Source: Hydractinia symbiolongicarpus
Taxonomy: Eukaryota; Cnidaria; Hydrozoa; Anthoathecata; Hydractiniidae
Reading direction: 5' to 3'
Length of the DNA stretch: 64,000 bases
Assembly (NCBI RefSeq): GCF_029227915.1
Contig: NC_079887.1
Location: forward strand, 20,955,650 to 21,019,649
The notes beneath the pieces are model-generated. The model was not told where the DNA came from. It worked only from the letters and a program-made list of their open reading frames with translations, and did no database searches. A program made the translations under genes and the position numbers. Numbering within the stretch: position 1 is the stretch's first letter; every line of letters begins with the position of its first letter. Below are positions 44,301 through 58,400 of the stretch, in pieces.

Positions 44301-47300
44301 TTTAGACCAGTTTGATAACATGAAGCCATTTTTCCCCACTAATATCATAGTTTCTAAATTTTGCAATTTTCAGACACAGATAAAAAGAAGAACTTCGCAG
44401 GTATTATAACTCGGAGTCCCCAAAGTAGAATTTCATTCTCAAGTGAAATTTTGTTTTGTTTATCTTAGTAAGACGTTAGCTTGACATTAATTTTGTCTTT
44501 GTCTGGCCAGTGTCCCGATAAACAAAAATTGTGTACTCGTTTCAAGACTCTGAAACAAAACACAGGGGTGAATGAGGCAAAACATTTGCCTTTTGACAGA
44601 AGTGATAAGAATGTTTGATAAAACTTTAAAGCATGCGGAAAATTTGACGACCTTACACATGGGCAGGGACGGATTTAGTTATGTGTAATGGTGTAAATAC
44701 ACGAGTGCAAATTTGTCCCCAAAAAGATAAGGTTTATCTCTGTAAGCCTGTTTTTTTTTTTTTTTAATTTTACGCTTTTTAAGTCTGAACAAAGCAGGAT
44801 AGAACCCGTGCACAAGCCTTTAACGTGTAAAATCTGATTTTTCCAGACCTCATTCTCCGCGCCCGGGTTCGATGGTCTTGCTTCTATCAGAAAATATAAT
44901 CGGGTTGCATTTTAATTATCATTTTTACCATTTCCTTTCTTTCCTTTCAACAAGGTTGTTGGAATATTTCGACCAATTATGATGCGGGAGGAAAAAATTA
45001 TCGTCACAGTAATACTGTGAATACTTTTCTTTCGGGTTGCCGTTTCTTTAAAAAAAAAAACATGTTATATTTTTGGTAATTTTGCTTTGAAAAGTACATA
45101 ACGAAAAGTCACGGTGTTGACTTCACCACCATTTTCAGCATGCCTATTTTAATACGTAGAATTTAGTTGGAAATTAAAATGAACCCCCAGTCATAAAGTG
45201 AGAGTAGAAAAAATACGTGCTGCAATAAAAAGGACGCTCCGTACAAACGTGACATCTTTAAAAAAGCGGCCAGATTATGATTCATCCTCAATTACTATAT
45301 TATCACATAATCTGCTTTTAGAAAATGTGAAACTCATCAAAAATGGTAATGCCATAAAATTTCAATCCATTGTTATTGATGATTCAAATATCGTTAAAAT
45401 AAGAGGTAATATTAAAACAACACTGTTTATGATAGCTGCATATTACAACAATCTTTTATCTGCGAAATTTTTTTTTATGAAAAATAGGTTTACCGCGACA
45501 ACATATTTGGAAGCATGCCAAGCTACATACTCAAGGTTTGACTGTTCACAGTTATGGGAGGGATCGTAAAATACTCAAAAAGGTTTATATAGCTAGCTAC
45601 GTTTTTTATTAAAATGACAGAATCCTTTAAAAATTATGCTAGCTAGCTACACATGTATATAGCTACTTACACGTGCCTCTGCAGCGCTGGCATGGTACTA
45701 GGTAGATCAAAATCTTAAAATAAATATTATATTAAGGTGTGACCATCCCCCATCATTAGAAAAGAGCCGATGTTCTATAATTTTCATTGTGGGGTGCCTC
45801 AAAATCCTTTTTTTTTAAAAATTATTTAAAATTAATTAAAACTTCCTCTTCTTTCGCTTGTACTACTCATGGCATTTCTTTTCAAGTTTTTGTCAATTTC
45901 TCGAAAATTACTTTTCCTCTAAATTATTACGCAACTCGCTATTCGCGAAATTCGCGGAAATCAATTCTTGCGAAATATAAGGTACGTCGTCTAGAACAAA
46001 AGTTATCGAACATAAGGCAACGAGAATGGGAAAATTAGTTCACTATAACAAACCTCACATTTCAATTTTATCTCTACAATATTTAGCATAACAAATGTCC
46101 AACTAAAAGAAAAAGAAGAACTGGTTATTTAGAACACTGGCATGACAACAACGCAGAAAAAAAATCGCATGTAGTATCTCACGTAACAGCAATTTTTTTA
46201 ATAATGTGGCCCTACCTCTGGACCAATCACAACCAAGCAAATAGATGGATCTTGTTGATGCCAATCTAATTTACAAGAAGTTGCTGTAGTAATTTTGTGA
46301 TACACCAAAACTCGATTTGAACCTTGGATTGCTCTAACAGTCGTAAATTTGGTACAAGCAAAGTGATAGAACAGGTTGCAAATATTTTGAAAAATTAAAA
46401 TAGCTCTTATTGACTATGTGAATCTAAAATTCATGACTTTTTCCTGACATCTAGACAATATTCTTGCCCTAGTGGATATCTGTCCACATGTTACGAAATC
46501 AGAAACAAGTTTGCAAGTTTAGAAACAGCACTTACCTGAAAACACATCAAAGAGAAAAGTGACGTCTTTTACAGGTCTTATACCACCCACCAATAAAAAG
46601 ATGCGCTATATAAAAAAGTAACATTATGTTTTCGTGTAAAGGTGACACAATTTCAATTAGAACAGTCAGTTTTGTTTTGTATATCCTGTAGGTGGGACCA
46701 TATCGCCATCAAACGGAAGCAAGTTTATCATTGGTTGATTCGCAGTATTTGAAGTTGGCTGCGTTTTTAAAGAAATATCACAACATGAGGGAGCAGCAGA
46801 AACCTTGGAAAGACTGTGAAAAACTCAATATGTTATTGTGACTTATGTTTATAACTAGCTTCTGTTGTAAGGGGTTCTTTTATTCGACAAATTTTGTAAC
46901 TTAGACATTGCTTAATATAAGAAAAACGTTTTTTAAGATGAACTGAGGATTTTCTCTGATCTTCGTTTTATGCAGGAATGTCAGGAATATCGGTAAAATA
47001 ATTTTTGGAATGACTTTTGCCGGGGTTTTCTGACAGTAAGAACCCTTAGTTGTGAGTGTTTATCAAACATGCTTTTATGCAAGCTAACCCGTTTAACAAC
47101 CAATATTTTTTCATGGCTCTAAAATACAAAAAAATTAACCCCGAAATAAAAACTTCTTTATTAGCGAGAAAGAAATTTAAACAAACGTTTAAATCTCTTA
47201 CACGGCGTAGTCATGCTATCTCAAACATCTCTTTGTCGTTCCTAGTATTTTAGTCCATTTTTTCTCTTTTTACATCCTTTCTTAGGCTCAAACTAATTTT

Positions 47301-50300
47301 CCAACTGACATCCTCCGAGACAAAGAAACTCCACAGTAAACTGATTCCTTTTGCAAATTCAAACAACAACACAACTTAAAATCAGAAAAAAGCAACACTA
47401 AGCTTACTGTAACCTCTACATCACTAAAAAACTATCAGAATCTCTAAGTCGTCACAACTAGTTTAAATTGCTATCAAACCAGGTTTCTTCCAAATACTAT
47501 TTTTTTTTAAAAAATAATTGTCTTACCATTTGGTCAATCGTAACTTTCATTGCTTCCTAAGTGGAAAATATATAAAACATAAAATTGTGGTGGTATAAAA
47601 CAATGTAAAAACAAAACAAATAGAGCTACAATTCGGACATGATAAGTTGGAAGAAGACAGAGCTAGGTTTTAAAGATCGTCCTTACATGTAATTATATAC
47701 AGTTTCCGTAAAGCACACAAACCTTAAACTTGCCTAAATTTTTAGAACAAAAATCTTACTCAATACTAATTTTAGTCGCCGTTGCACACACCATTTTCTT
47801 ATTTTTTTAGAATATCACAAGGCCGTTGCGTGGACATTGTAGAACCATAAATATTGTGTCGCAGCCATGTCTATTTTACGAAAACCTGAAATATGCAATG
47901 TTGATTTGATGATGCTTTACACCATGCTTGCAAGTTTGATGACAGACTTAACTGGGAAAACTATTCATATTATTGTGCAAAGAGTGGCAGAACACTTAAA
48001 CGGCTGTGCACCAATCTCAAATGGATGCAGAATCTCTACAAAAAATGACGTGATATTCTTTTTCTAACAACTACACACCTTCTCAAGATTTGAAAACAGA
48101 TCTTCAAATCCATAAATTCCTGGAATTGTCTGAACACCTGAAGAAACAAATTCAAAAGTAATAATGAATGATTTTAGGTTAGAAACATCCAAAACAAATA
48201 AAATGGTTGATGAAGCTACCTTGAGGTTGCACAATGATAGAATTCTCTGCAAGCCCATCCTAACGAGAAAGATTCAAGGAGACTACCATACACCATAAAT
48301 GAACTAATCAAAATTTATTTCACAAACAACAAAACATACCCACATTTTTATTGCTGTGTTCTTCATGTCATCAGTAAAAGCGATAAGATACCTAAATGTT
48401 AACATCCCTATACACTTAAGATGGATTTACACGAGGCGAATTGTGAATGGTAAATTCTATGGCGAACTAGAACGTCTTTCACCCGCAAATCTAACGGTTT
48501 CAAAGAAAAAGTAGGAGCATATAGCTTTCTAGTTAACCTCTGAAAAGAACATGCTACTTCATCCTTGGAACGAAAAACAAAAATGTATTCTACACTTTTC
48601 TTATTCCACCTTGCTTTCTTGACTACTTCCATCATGAGGTTTGCTTTTGAAGTGTTTTCTACAGACACGTGCAAGTCAGTTCCACCAAAAATCAATGCAA
48701 ATGGCACCACACTATCTACAATAATAAAAAAGTATTGTACAAAGTATGACACATGGTTACAGATACCTTGTAACGTATTTATTTGGTGAAACAGCAAGGC
48801 AATGTCACCTAACCAGGAATTTCCACAAACACTTAATTTTAATATCTAGCTTTCTTTACCCCATAATAGAGCTTTCCCTTAAAATTATTATTTTCCAGCA
48901 CACAGGCTTTTTTATGAGGACTTACAATCCTGGACAGAACTGTTGCCACAAGTCAGTTTTTTTTCGTCATTTTTTGAAGATGGAAAAAACCTTAAATGGC
49001 TAATTCTCCACATCCAGTAGGCTGGAAAATCGTTACTTTTGAAAAAGCAGAAGCCGTTTAAAATTTGCTGGTCGCATTAACACCCCCGAACAATTAAATA
49101 ATCCACGTTCGGGCCCACGAAAGCCCCATAATTCGTGGAAAATGGTCATGCTGACAGCACCAATTAGAAGAGATTAAGAGCTTCTTAATCTGCTCTGAAC
49201 ATTGACAAGTTTCCAATGATTAACAGAAAAAAAATGAGTTTGGAAGTATTTATGTTTCTGAACAGTTTTTTTTTTATTTAAAATCCTATAAATCTTCATC
49301 GCTACCTGTCAATTCGACAATATATTCACTCAATCAGAAACATTTCAGGCCAAAAAAGTTAAAAACAAACAAGTCTGACATTTGGACATTCTAACAACAA
49401 AGAGGTTTACTAGCAGGATGTTACATCTTATTTTAAATAAGTTGACAAACAATGGAAGGTGATTATTGTATTTACAAACAAGATATAATCATCAACTTAT
49501 AATTCCATTTTCTCACTGGCTAAAGTAGGACACGGTGTTTCTTACCCGATCTCTTACCCCTAGTGTAAAGTTTTTTTCCATTGCTATTGCTTGCTTAAAC
49601 AGGAAACTTTTTTTGTATAAACAGCGGATCAGTTTTTCTGAATTTTGCTTATGATGATTCTTATTTAATCATTTATTTACTTCTCAGCAGGTTAGGTAAA
49701 AGAATTGGTTTTCTATTTTTTTTCATCAATTTTAAGTAACAAACAAAAAACAACAAAATCAGTTTTAATATTTTACTGATGCGAACCTTACCTACTAGTA
49801 ATGAGCCAGCATGAACAAGATGGATTCCAATAACGGCTTTTATTTCGTGCAAAATAACATATTCGTTGAATTTTCTTGACGATTCAAAATCAGAAATATC
49901 ACAAAGGTGTGTGGCGTATCTCTTCTTTAAATGTGAGCTATGAAAAAAAAATGTTAGCAATATTAAAGGTGCATTTCCACTTCAATTTGTTGCAAATAAT
50001 AATAGCTATCAGGCCTAGTTGTGAGAAAAATCGTAGTTGATACACTTACATTGGATGTGATGATCACCACACCTTACTATACAAAAGTAATGCGTGTTAT
50101 AAAAAATAAATTCCATGTAAATTTATTTTGACAATAAGTGACAAGAGATTTCAGGGCTGTTTATATGGAGACAAGCTGGCTTGGCAAACACAGTTAGCCG
50201 GCTTAGCAAACCCAGTTGGCTCATTTGCTAGAGCAGTTATAACTTGTGTTTATATGTAAAACCTATTTTGGTTATGCAGATTAGCTTTGAACGATGAAAA

Positions 50301-50975
50301 CATTGAGTAATACAGGACAAAAAGACCAAAATTCATAATGCAAACAGAAAGCATGGCTTGGTGGAATCTGTTTACATGGAAAAAATTCATCCTAAATTTT
50401 GGTAATGTGGGTTTTCTTACTACTTGTTAACATATTTTATTCTTGGTAAAGGTTTGTTGAGTCGGCTAATGTTGAACCAATTTAACGAGCTGTCTTACCA
50501 GGCCATCATCTCACCTCATTATAAAAAACTCCTTAAATAAAAGATTGTGCCCGTTACAAAACTTTTGCTAAAATTTTTAAAAATATATTGAAGAGTTTTT
50601 CTGTACAATCTATCATAAGAGTAAGCCCATGCTCCCAAGCCAGACCTGCCAAATAAAAACAACATAAAAGTTCTGCTTTTGTTGCTTGTATTGGCAAGAG
50701 ATTAAAATCTTTCACAGGCAATTAAGGACAGTACTTCAAATCTTACGTTTTTCTAATGATCTTATTAAATGTTTTAAAGAGGGTAGGTTAACAAGAAATA
50801 CCTATCATTTTTTAAAAGAAAATTCTAGATTTTCACTTCACACTCTAAAACCACACGTGTGAAAGCTACCTTGATTTATCAAATTGTCGAAAAACATGAC
50901 TTACCATATTCGTTCTGCAGTCGTCTTGTTTCCAGTACCATTAGTCAGTTTTGATAAAACAGCCACTGACATCAT
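41393..50975 (-). CDS. GLT1D1: GLT1D1-like glycosyltransferase (GT4 fold)
   Basis: Exons in transcript order: 50975-50905, 49937-49792, 48715-48483, 48259-48220, 48137-48079, 46605-46536, 46265-46216, 42166-42046, 41833-41735, 41560-41393. All joints match in phase except one: an exon of length 3n+2 is missing between 46216 and 42166, where I expect about 20-25 residues. Recognisable parts in order: N-terminal NGTGNKTTAERI loop, VVPFALIFGGTDLH, ENSIIVQPQGV, FLLVGGIRPVKDVTFLFDVF, WHQQDPSICLVVIGPE, FALVNSSLNEGMASAVLE (the glycosyltransferase-4 donor-site segment with its Glu), GTPVFARRNTGNSAV and a helical C-terminus. This is the layout of glycosyltransferase 1 domain-containing protein 1; substrate unknown. 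The third exon's 3' end (48483) is the least certain joint. Confidence 0.85.
42167..46215 (-). other. Intron(s) of the GLT1D1-like gene, repeat-rich, hiding one exon
   Basis: Contains a G/C-stretch inverted-repeat element (42964-43793) and AT-rich DNA. One coding exon of 3n+2 nt must lie here, but I could not place it. A plus-strand frame at 45198-45569 starts with GTG and resembles no known protein. Confidence 0.5.
42964..43793. mobile_element. Inverted-repeat element with GAATTGCCCCC minisatellite ends
   Basis: Both ends are made of 15-18-bp units around GAATTGCCCCCCGG: about four on the left (42978-43042) and seven on the right, in inverse orientation (43664-43790). Inside are two related segments beginning atatgtgagatatatt (about 43083 and 43360). 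The right one carries an inverted copy of the left flank (acttgggaagataatatgcaggattactt), so the centre can fold on itself. On the minus strand a B-box-like GTTCAAATCC lies near 43150-43170, hinting at a tRNA-derived part. No transposase inside. Confidence 0.6.
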
Positions 50976-53900
50976 TAATCGAGATACTGCGTTACTTTCA
51001 TCCTAGTAATACAACTATTGCTCGTGATGTATATAACCAAATATCTAGAATGCTTTTGATGCATAAAAATTTACTTAGTCAATTCTGGTGATGGTGGTTT
51101 TTCTGACTTAAAACTGAAAAGAAAACGTTTTGTAAAATAAGGATAACTTGAGTTCAAGAAGTGAACACCAGAAAATATATTATTAGGCATTAAAATAACT
51201 AGCTATAGAAAATAAACCAAAATTGTTATCATATTCGTTCCTTTGTAAATTTTGAATTTTCGGATAAATCATCTTACAAAAACAAAAGTTAACAAGGATG
51301 AACTAATAAAACGTTTTCGAAAGAATTTCACACCTTTTTTTCTGCATTTTGAAGGTAACATTGTTAAAGGAACCCAAGGTATAAAATGATGTTGGACTTA
51401 TGTTATAGAGCTTAAAAAGTTGGTTAACAAGTCTTTTTTAAATTTTTTAAAAAGCTCTTTTCGTTTTCAAGATATTCACATTTAAAGAATTTCAGATTTA
51501 ATTATGCTGCGTAAATTATGATGTCATATTTCAGTAATAGCAAATTTGGACATTTTCTTTCATTAGTAATTTTAGACCTGTTAAGGGATGTGCATTCAAA
51601 CTTTATCAAGGCATAGATATTATAAAGATTAATTAATTAACATAATTTTTTTTGCCAAAATGACACTCGCTTGCTAATCCCACGCCTTTGATAAAGTTTG
51701 AATGCACACCCCTTAACAGGTCTAAAATTACTGATGAAAGAAAATGTCTAAATTTGCTATTACTGAAATATCAATATCAAGATATTATATCCATGCATTG
51801 ATGACTTGTGAACCAACTTTTTAATCTCTATAATATAAGTCCAACATAACTTTATACCTCGGGTTCCCTTTAAACTTTTACAATAACTTTCACACAGTAA
51901 GCATTTCATCGTTCTAGAATTTTTCTGCAATCAAGGAGGGATAAAGAAATAACTGAGTGAAATGAATATATATCCATATATTTGTAACATTCAAAAAATT
52001 TATACACACATAAGTTTACATACTAACAAAAGGAAAATAAACGATTACAAAATGCTACCCAGGACCAAATTTTAACAGACTTAAATAAAACGATGGAACA
52101 GGGGATAGAATGTTCGTGTTAAGAACACAATTTATGTACTTGATGTAAAAAGCAGGTAAATTTGATTACAGAAGGACTTTTTGAAAACAAAAACAACCCT
52201 GCTGTATTCGTAATAATGATTGAATACTTAATAAAGTTTAAGATTGAGAACTGTTTACATGAGTTATGTGAATCCTCACTATTCCAGTGGAAGACTGGCA
52301 TTTCACTTCAGTCAAATTACTAAAGAAAAATTTCAAAGCAGTCAAACATTTTGTTTACAATTAGTGCATAATCTTGAAAGTCCCAAATAGGGTAGATTTG
52401 GTCCTTTATTTGCCACCCCTAAATTAAATTGAAATCGAAAGTAAAACATAACGTAATCAGTTTTCACTTTGTTTTGAAATTTCATTTCAACATATGTCAC
52501 TTCTGCCCTATGTAAACGGTCTCATGTAAACGGTCTCTAAATTTATCTACATCTAAAGGGGTTTAACGAATACAACTTATTTCAGTGGCGACTACTTTGG
52601 ATTGGGTCATTACAGGTACACCTAAATGTGCTGTAGAGAATTATCAAAACGACGACGCCAACGTTTGCGTTTCTGATAAACTAGTTCAAATTTCCACATC
52701 ATGTTTATTCAATAGACAACTTACATTTGAGTCTTAACTAAAACCTTTCTATAATAAGTTAATTTAACATTTGATATAAAATCTGAATCAGAAATTAGTT
52801 AAAATATAACTGATAATTGCAAGTGAAAGTGTAAAAAAAGTAAGCTGAAACAGTTTCATGGTGACCACATAAACTTAATTTTCATAACAATCAGGACATT
52901 ATTTGTCATTATTTCAGGAGATACTCCCTCTATTTTCAACAAGATGTTTTAACTTCTAACCTGACCATCAATAGATATTACACCAGCTTACAGTTTTACT
53001 CAAACAACGGTTTTATACGTCTTTGCTCTTATTGAGAATTGTGGAAAAAATGAAGAAAACTATATGCTATGAAACAAATTTACATTTCATAAGAGAAAGT
53101 AGTGTTGAAAAATATCTCTTTTGACCTTTTATGGGAAAATTTGGTAAAAATCCCAATTCTTTTCTAGGGTCGTGGTCACCATATATTTCTCGGTCAGAAA
53201 GAAACAATGGCATCTTTTTCAAATGCTTAAAAATAAATTATGTTGGGGAAAAGATAGGTGAGATGTGAATTTTTTATAAAGCACCTAACTTCATCTATCA
53301 TCAACAATATAGAAATAGGATACCATCTGCTATCACATGATAAATAAACGCCAACTGCAATCCGTCACACATTAGCTCCCCTTTTAAATATTCCATCGCA
53401 ACAATACTTCACTGTACTGACACATAGATGCTCACCGCTATTATTACCAATAAGATTATACAGCAGACAAAAATGATAATCTTTTTCTAAAAATAAACAA
53501 TACATGAAAAAATAAAAAATACATGAAAAAACCATATCGTTTCTCTTCACATCAATTTACATTTAAGATGATTGATCAAACTCCAAGTGACAAGTACATT
53601 TCACTAAAGAGTCAATGTGAAGTCTAAAAAGGGGGCGTTTACTTGACTAACCCGCAAACTTTATGAAAAACTTTAACATTCACTTTATTCCCATAGAACA
53701 AGACAATTTTAAGAAACTGATAGACTGATACATACTAAAATAAAAAGAGTTTAAATGTATTATTTTGAAGGTTAAAAATCAAAGTTTGTGTAAGATGGGA
53801 CAGAAAATTAGAAGATTCGCATATTGATTTACTCATTTATTTATTTGCAAAACAAAAACAATTGGAAACAAATAGAGTCAAATAATATATTTTTGCTAAA

Positions 53901-55349
53901 ACCAAACAAAACCTAAATCAACATCAACAACAACAAAATAAAAAGCACTGATTGAAGCCAACATCATAAAAATCTCTAAATATTTTTCAGTACAAATTTC
54001 CAAAAGATTCAAGCTTTAGAAATTTCAATTTTTACCATTAACGTGTTTTAAAGATTAACGATGTGCACAGCCTTTTGCTTTCTACATAACCCACTGTGAG
54101 AACCATGAATCTTTCGAAGGGAATACTGATCATAGGAAATTAACGTTTTGAAAAATTACCATTTTTTACTCCATGAACGTGATGCTGAAAAACTAGTTAA
54201 AAATTTTACGCTAAGCAAACATCATTAACTGAGTTTGTCAACTCATAGAATTAACGTTAATTAAATTGATGCGGTTAGAAATTAGTATTGAAAAGGGGAG
54301 CAGGAAGGAATAGTAAAAATGACACAATAATACAATGCAACAGAGCTCTTTTTAGCAATATATATAAACAAGGCAAAGAAGAGCAAAAACAGAACAAACA
54401 TTTTTGTTGTTGTTGACTAAAACAGTCTTGTGCTTAAAAATGTTAAACAAGCCGATTCCTTATCGAAGATTATCAGATTTACGCAAATGTTAATTTCCTA
54501 TAATAAGGTATGTATTACATTTAGCATTTCGAAACCTGCCAAAAGCCATTTGAACTAAGTAGATATTGTAAATAAATTGAAACAAATTGAATAAGTTGAA
54601 ATATAAGATATATCATCTCACATTGGATATATATACGAAATAAAATTACAACATAAACATGTTAAATAATCAAACTGAAATGTCATTTTATATGTATTTT
54701 ATAAAAAAATGAACATAATATTGTCATCAATTCCAAAAATAAAAAATTAGTCACACTATTTTGCAGCAAAACTAAAGTAAAAAATGGTGTAAATAATTAT
54801 ATCCGCTATTCATCTTTAACTAAATTAAGAAAGATTTACTTTTACTGTCTTTAGCAATCTTTTATATTACCAAAATACAGTACACATCCTCTACTTCGAA
54901 TGACGTTAATCCACTATTTAGAACAACTTTTGTGGTGCTTGGTTTAAGAAATACGCTTAAACACAGTTTCAGATCCCTTCTGTGTTCGAATTAGCGGATG
55001 TATGCTGCATTTTGTAAAAATGCTAACTTTTAGGTTTGTTGATTGGTTTATTAACTGTTCGAACTGTTTTTAGTGAACATAAAACCTCAGATCATTGTAT
55101 TGGATAAAAGAAGTTCCAAAGAAGCTGGTTAAAGGACAGTCTGAAAAAAGTCTTGAAATATAAAAAAACATTGGAAATCATTAATCACATAAGCACTTAG
55201 TCAATACCTCATTTTAACCAGCATCCAGGACTTATATTTAGCATTATTTTAACACATAACGAAGGTTAGGTTAACTAAACAAATTTATGTTACAAGCATT
55301 AATATTATAATATAAAAAAGAAAAAAATTAACCTAGCTTATAATACAAT
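50976..55349. other. Intergenic DNA between GLT1D1-like and syntaxin genes
   Basis: Holds a TTAA-flanked foldback element at 51368-51869 and otherwise AT-rich DNA. The two genes are on the same strand, so this contains the GLT1D1 promoter near 51 kb and the 3' UTR of syntaxin towards 55 kb. No further gene recognised. Confidence 0.5.
51368..51869. mobile_element. TTAA-flanked foldback MITE
   Basis: A near-complete palindrome of about 500 bp. The left arm (AGGAACCCAAGGTATAAA...) and the right arm in reverse complement (AGGGAACCCGAGGTATAAA...) match for about 60 bp at the ends and again near the centre (gacctgttaaggg(a/g)tgtgcattc). TTAA is present on both sides (51364-51367 and 51870-51873), the target used by piggyBac-type elements. 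No ORF. Family assignment is inference from the TTAA. Confidence 0.6.
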
Positions 55350-55427
55350 TTATTTAAGTTCAAAAGCCACCACAGTGGCTATGATAGCAAGTACGATAAG
55401 TACAATAGCCAACACAATGATTTTTTT
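55350..55427 (-). other. Alternative terminal exon B of syntaxin (membrane anchor)
   Basis: Encodes [20 protein letters not shown] then AFELK and TAA, differing from exon A at three residues. Same acceptor sequence and 3' flanking intronic sequence as exon A. Confidence 0.85.
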
Positions 55428-58400
55428 CTAAAAGAAAATTTAAGCACAAGTTAGTTAATTAGTTTGTGAAATTATATTACTTTAACATTTTTTTCAGGTT
55501 TATTTTCTTATTTACATATCCTCAGGGTGACTCACATATTCATAAGTTAATGATAAAGGTTTTTCCCACACGCTAGGAATAGTATTTTTAGGATACTGTA
55601 TAAAAAAGGGGGAAGGGGCAATAGTTTATATAATTTATGTTGGTTCATTTGTTAAATTCTTTGTGCTTAAACATTTTTGTTAATATGAAACCTCAAATCA
55701 TTGTACTGCCTTAAAAGACGCTAGTTCTTTACTCTATAATTTTTTTATCATCCTATCTTAGTTAGATACAGAGAAATGTAAAGCATATTGTAAAATGGCA
55801 ATCACTAAAATAAATAGTTCATTTGATTCAATAAAGATGATTCTTTGAGCTAGTCTTCAAGATTGTCTCCAATTTATTAATCAATAACAATGAAGTTAGT
55901 TACTCGTTCTTGTTTACCAGAACCTTTTAGAAACCTACTTGATAGTTTCGCAAACGACTGGCATCCATTACAATTTAGTGTTATGTTAAAAAAAATACAT
56001 TAATATTATTAAGTAAGTATGTTATATAAAATATAAAGAAAAAAAACAATTAACCTAGTTTATAATACTATTTATTTTAGTTCAACAGCCAACACAGTGG
56101 CTATGATAGCAAGTACGATAAGTACAATAACCAACACAATGATTTTTTTCTAAAAGAAAATTTAAGCACAAGTTAGTTAATTAGTTTGTAAAATTATTTT
56201 TCGCTAACAATTGTTGTCAGATTTATCTTGGTTTGTTTATTTACATATTTTTTACATATCTTCAGGGTGCTTAGCATATTTAAAAGTCAAGTCAGCAGGG
56301 TTAGGGTTTAAATTAAGAACTTTCCTAGTCGAAAAAATTATCATGTTATTTACCTGCTATTTAATACATCAATTTTAATTTATATACATCGGCAAATGTT
56401 AATTAGAAATGTTGTTGCGTAAAACGCTTTAATCACACTCACAATTAATATTATTTGAACACCCACAATTATTGGAGCGTTTGAGACATAAGATAATCAC
56501 TTCACATAATGTATAACTCTCTTACAAACACTTGTCCGGTTCACACCAAACCAAAACATTTATCAGTTCAGCAAGCAATACATACACTAATGTTGTGAAC
56601 ACAAGCCATGTCAGAATTATGGTATAATAAATAGAATGGCCAGCTAAGGTCATGAAATCAACATACTGATATCAATAAAGTCCATTTAAGATCATTAGCA
56701 AGCAAACTTTATAAAGTGCGAGGTGCACATATCTATTATAGCATCAGTGCCTAAAATTGCTTGTTGAAGTTCTTAATAATAGTAACAAGGTTGAAAAAGC
56801 AAAATTACGATTATGTACAACAAAACACCTCAGAGGCATTTTAAAGATTTACTATGACAAATTCCTACAAGTTTAACATGGTACACAATGTACATTAACA
56901 TTTTTGCATAGTCTTAGGCAAAAATGAGGAGGGATGAAATGATTTTATTCACATTTTATTGGTATAAAAAGAATGCAGTTTGTTAAAAGGTAAAAACACA
57001 ACAAAGAGAGATATAAACATAAATAGAAATTATTTATACATAGAGTTAAATTAAATAAAAATAAAATAAAAATAACTGAACACTATGTGCATTATTTTTG
57101 AAAATTATGTGTACTGTAGAAAAATGATTTTTGAAAATGGATTATAAAGAAATCTAAAATTTCTGTGTTACTTGTACAAAATTTGACAAGTTTTCGAGAG
57201 TGAACCCTTTTTCAAGTCACACAACACATCAAACTTGTACAGAGAACATGGAACAATACAAATTTTCTCAAATCAACATAGTAGGGTCACATTAAAAATA
57301 ATATGCGATAATATAAAGTATTGCAATGAAGGTTTTAGCATGCTGATGTCAGCAATGAGGATCTCTCAATAAAACAATAGATATAGTCGCGTTATCTGAG
57401 ACCAGAAAATATAAAAATAGCAGCATTCTGTAAGCAAACCAGGTAGAAGCAGCAAAGGACTAAATCCAATTACACAGTTTTATTTGATTATCATCACACT
57501 TAGAACAGGGATGCATTATCATCACCCTAGTATAACTTTGCATATGGAATATATTAATGATAAAACAAGGTTAAGAAATAAATTTCGAGCTCTAAATTTA
57601 TGAAATATTTTGTTCACGTAGCCAACTAGCTATAAACATGCTTAGCGTGTTTCAAGTTCCTTTAGAAAGTTACCTGTTGATACAGAAGGTTATGCTGAAT
57701 ATAAATATAATTTGCTTTCAAGTGAATAAAAGTTTATATTGCTTGAGTTTTCATTTTTTTATGCATAGAGCTAGTCTGCCCCGTGGTTTGCTCGTCTGTG
57801 TCTGCCATTTTCCTTTTTGTTCAGGAGAATTGTTGTTGTTGTGGGTAATGTGCATTATTTTCCTTGAAAAAACAGCCGAGTCTTTTTTTGCTCAACCTTA
57901 TATAATCACATATTATCTTTAAAGAGGACCAGCTTTAAAAGGACTTACTCTGCGGGCTTTACTTTGATACCGAACTGCTTTTTTCGTATCTACTACTGCT
58001 CGCTGTACATATTCTGCAGCTTGTTCAACATTAGTTTCAATATGATCAATCATTTCACCCTAAAGTTAGATCAATGAAAAAGGATCAACTAACAACACAA
58101 TTTGAAGTTTATGAAAAGTAATTTGGAAAAACAAACTGTATCTCGTGTTAAGGTGTTGAGACTTTATAATTATATTGTTTCCTAATATTAATGCACAATC
58201 AGTAACATAACAAAAATTACAAACATCAAAATAATTGACGTAAAAGCTTCGTTCTGACTTTTTAAGAAAAATTAGTTAGAATGTCTGTAATAGATAAGCT
58301 TTAAATATAGAAAAGTACTTATCTAAATTTTAAGTAAAACATGATTACTTTCAAAATTTACAATTATTGCGGATGTTCGGATCAACATAAACATTCAACA

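Larger units (their letters stand above)
55077..56210 (-). repeat. Tandem duplication carrying the two syntaxin terminal exons
   Basis: Two diverged copies, about 55077-55500 and 55682-56210. Identity is highest around the terminal exons (about 55280-55480 and 56010-56200) and continues weakly to an aacctca(g/a)atcattgta motif at 55083 and 55689. Intronic sequence beyond the acceptor is nearly identical for about 40 bp. Confidence 0.75.

Noticed and set aside
45198-45569. 123-codon plus-strand ORF
   Set aside because: Begins with GTG, no splice context or recognisable domain; kept only as a note in the intron entry.
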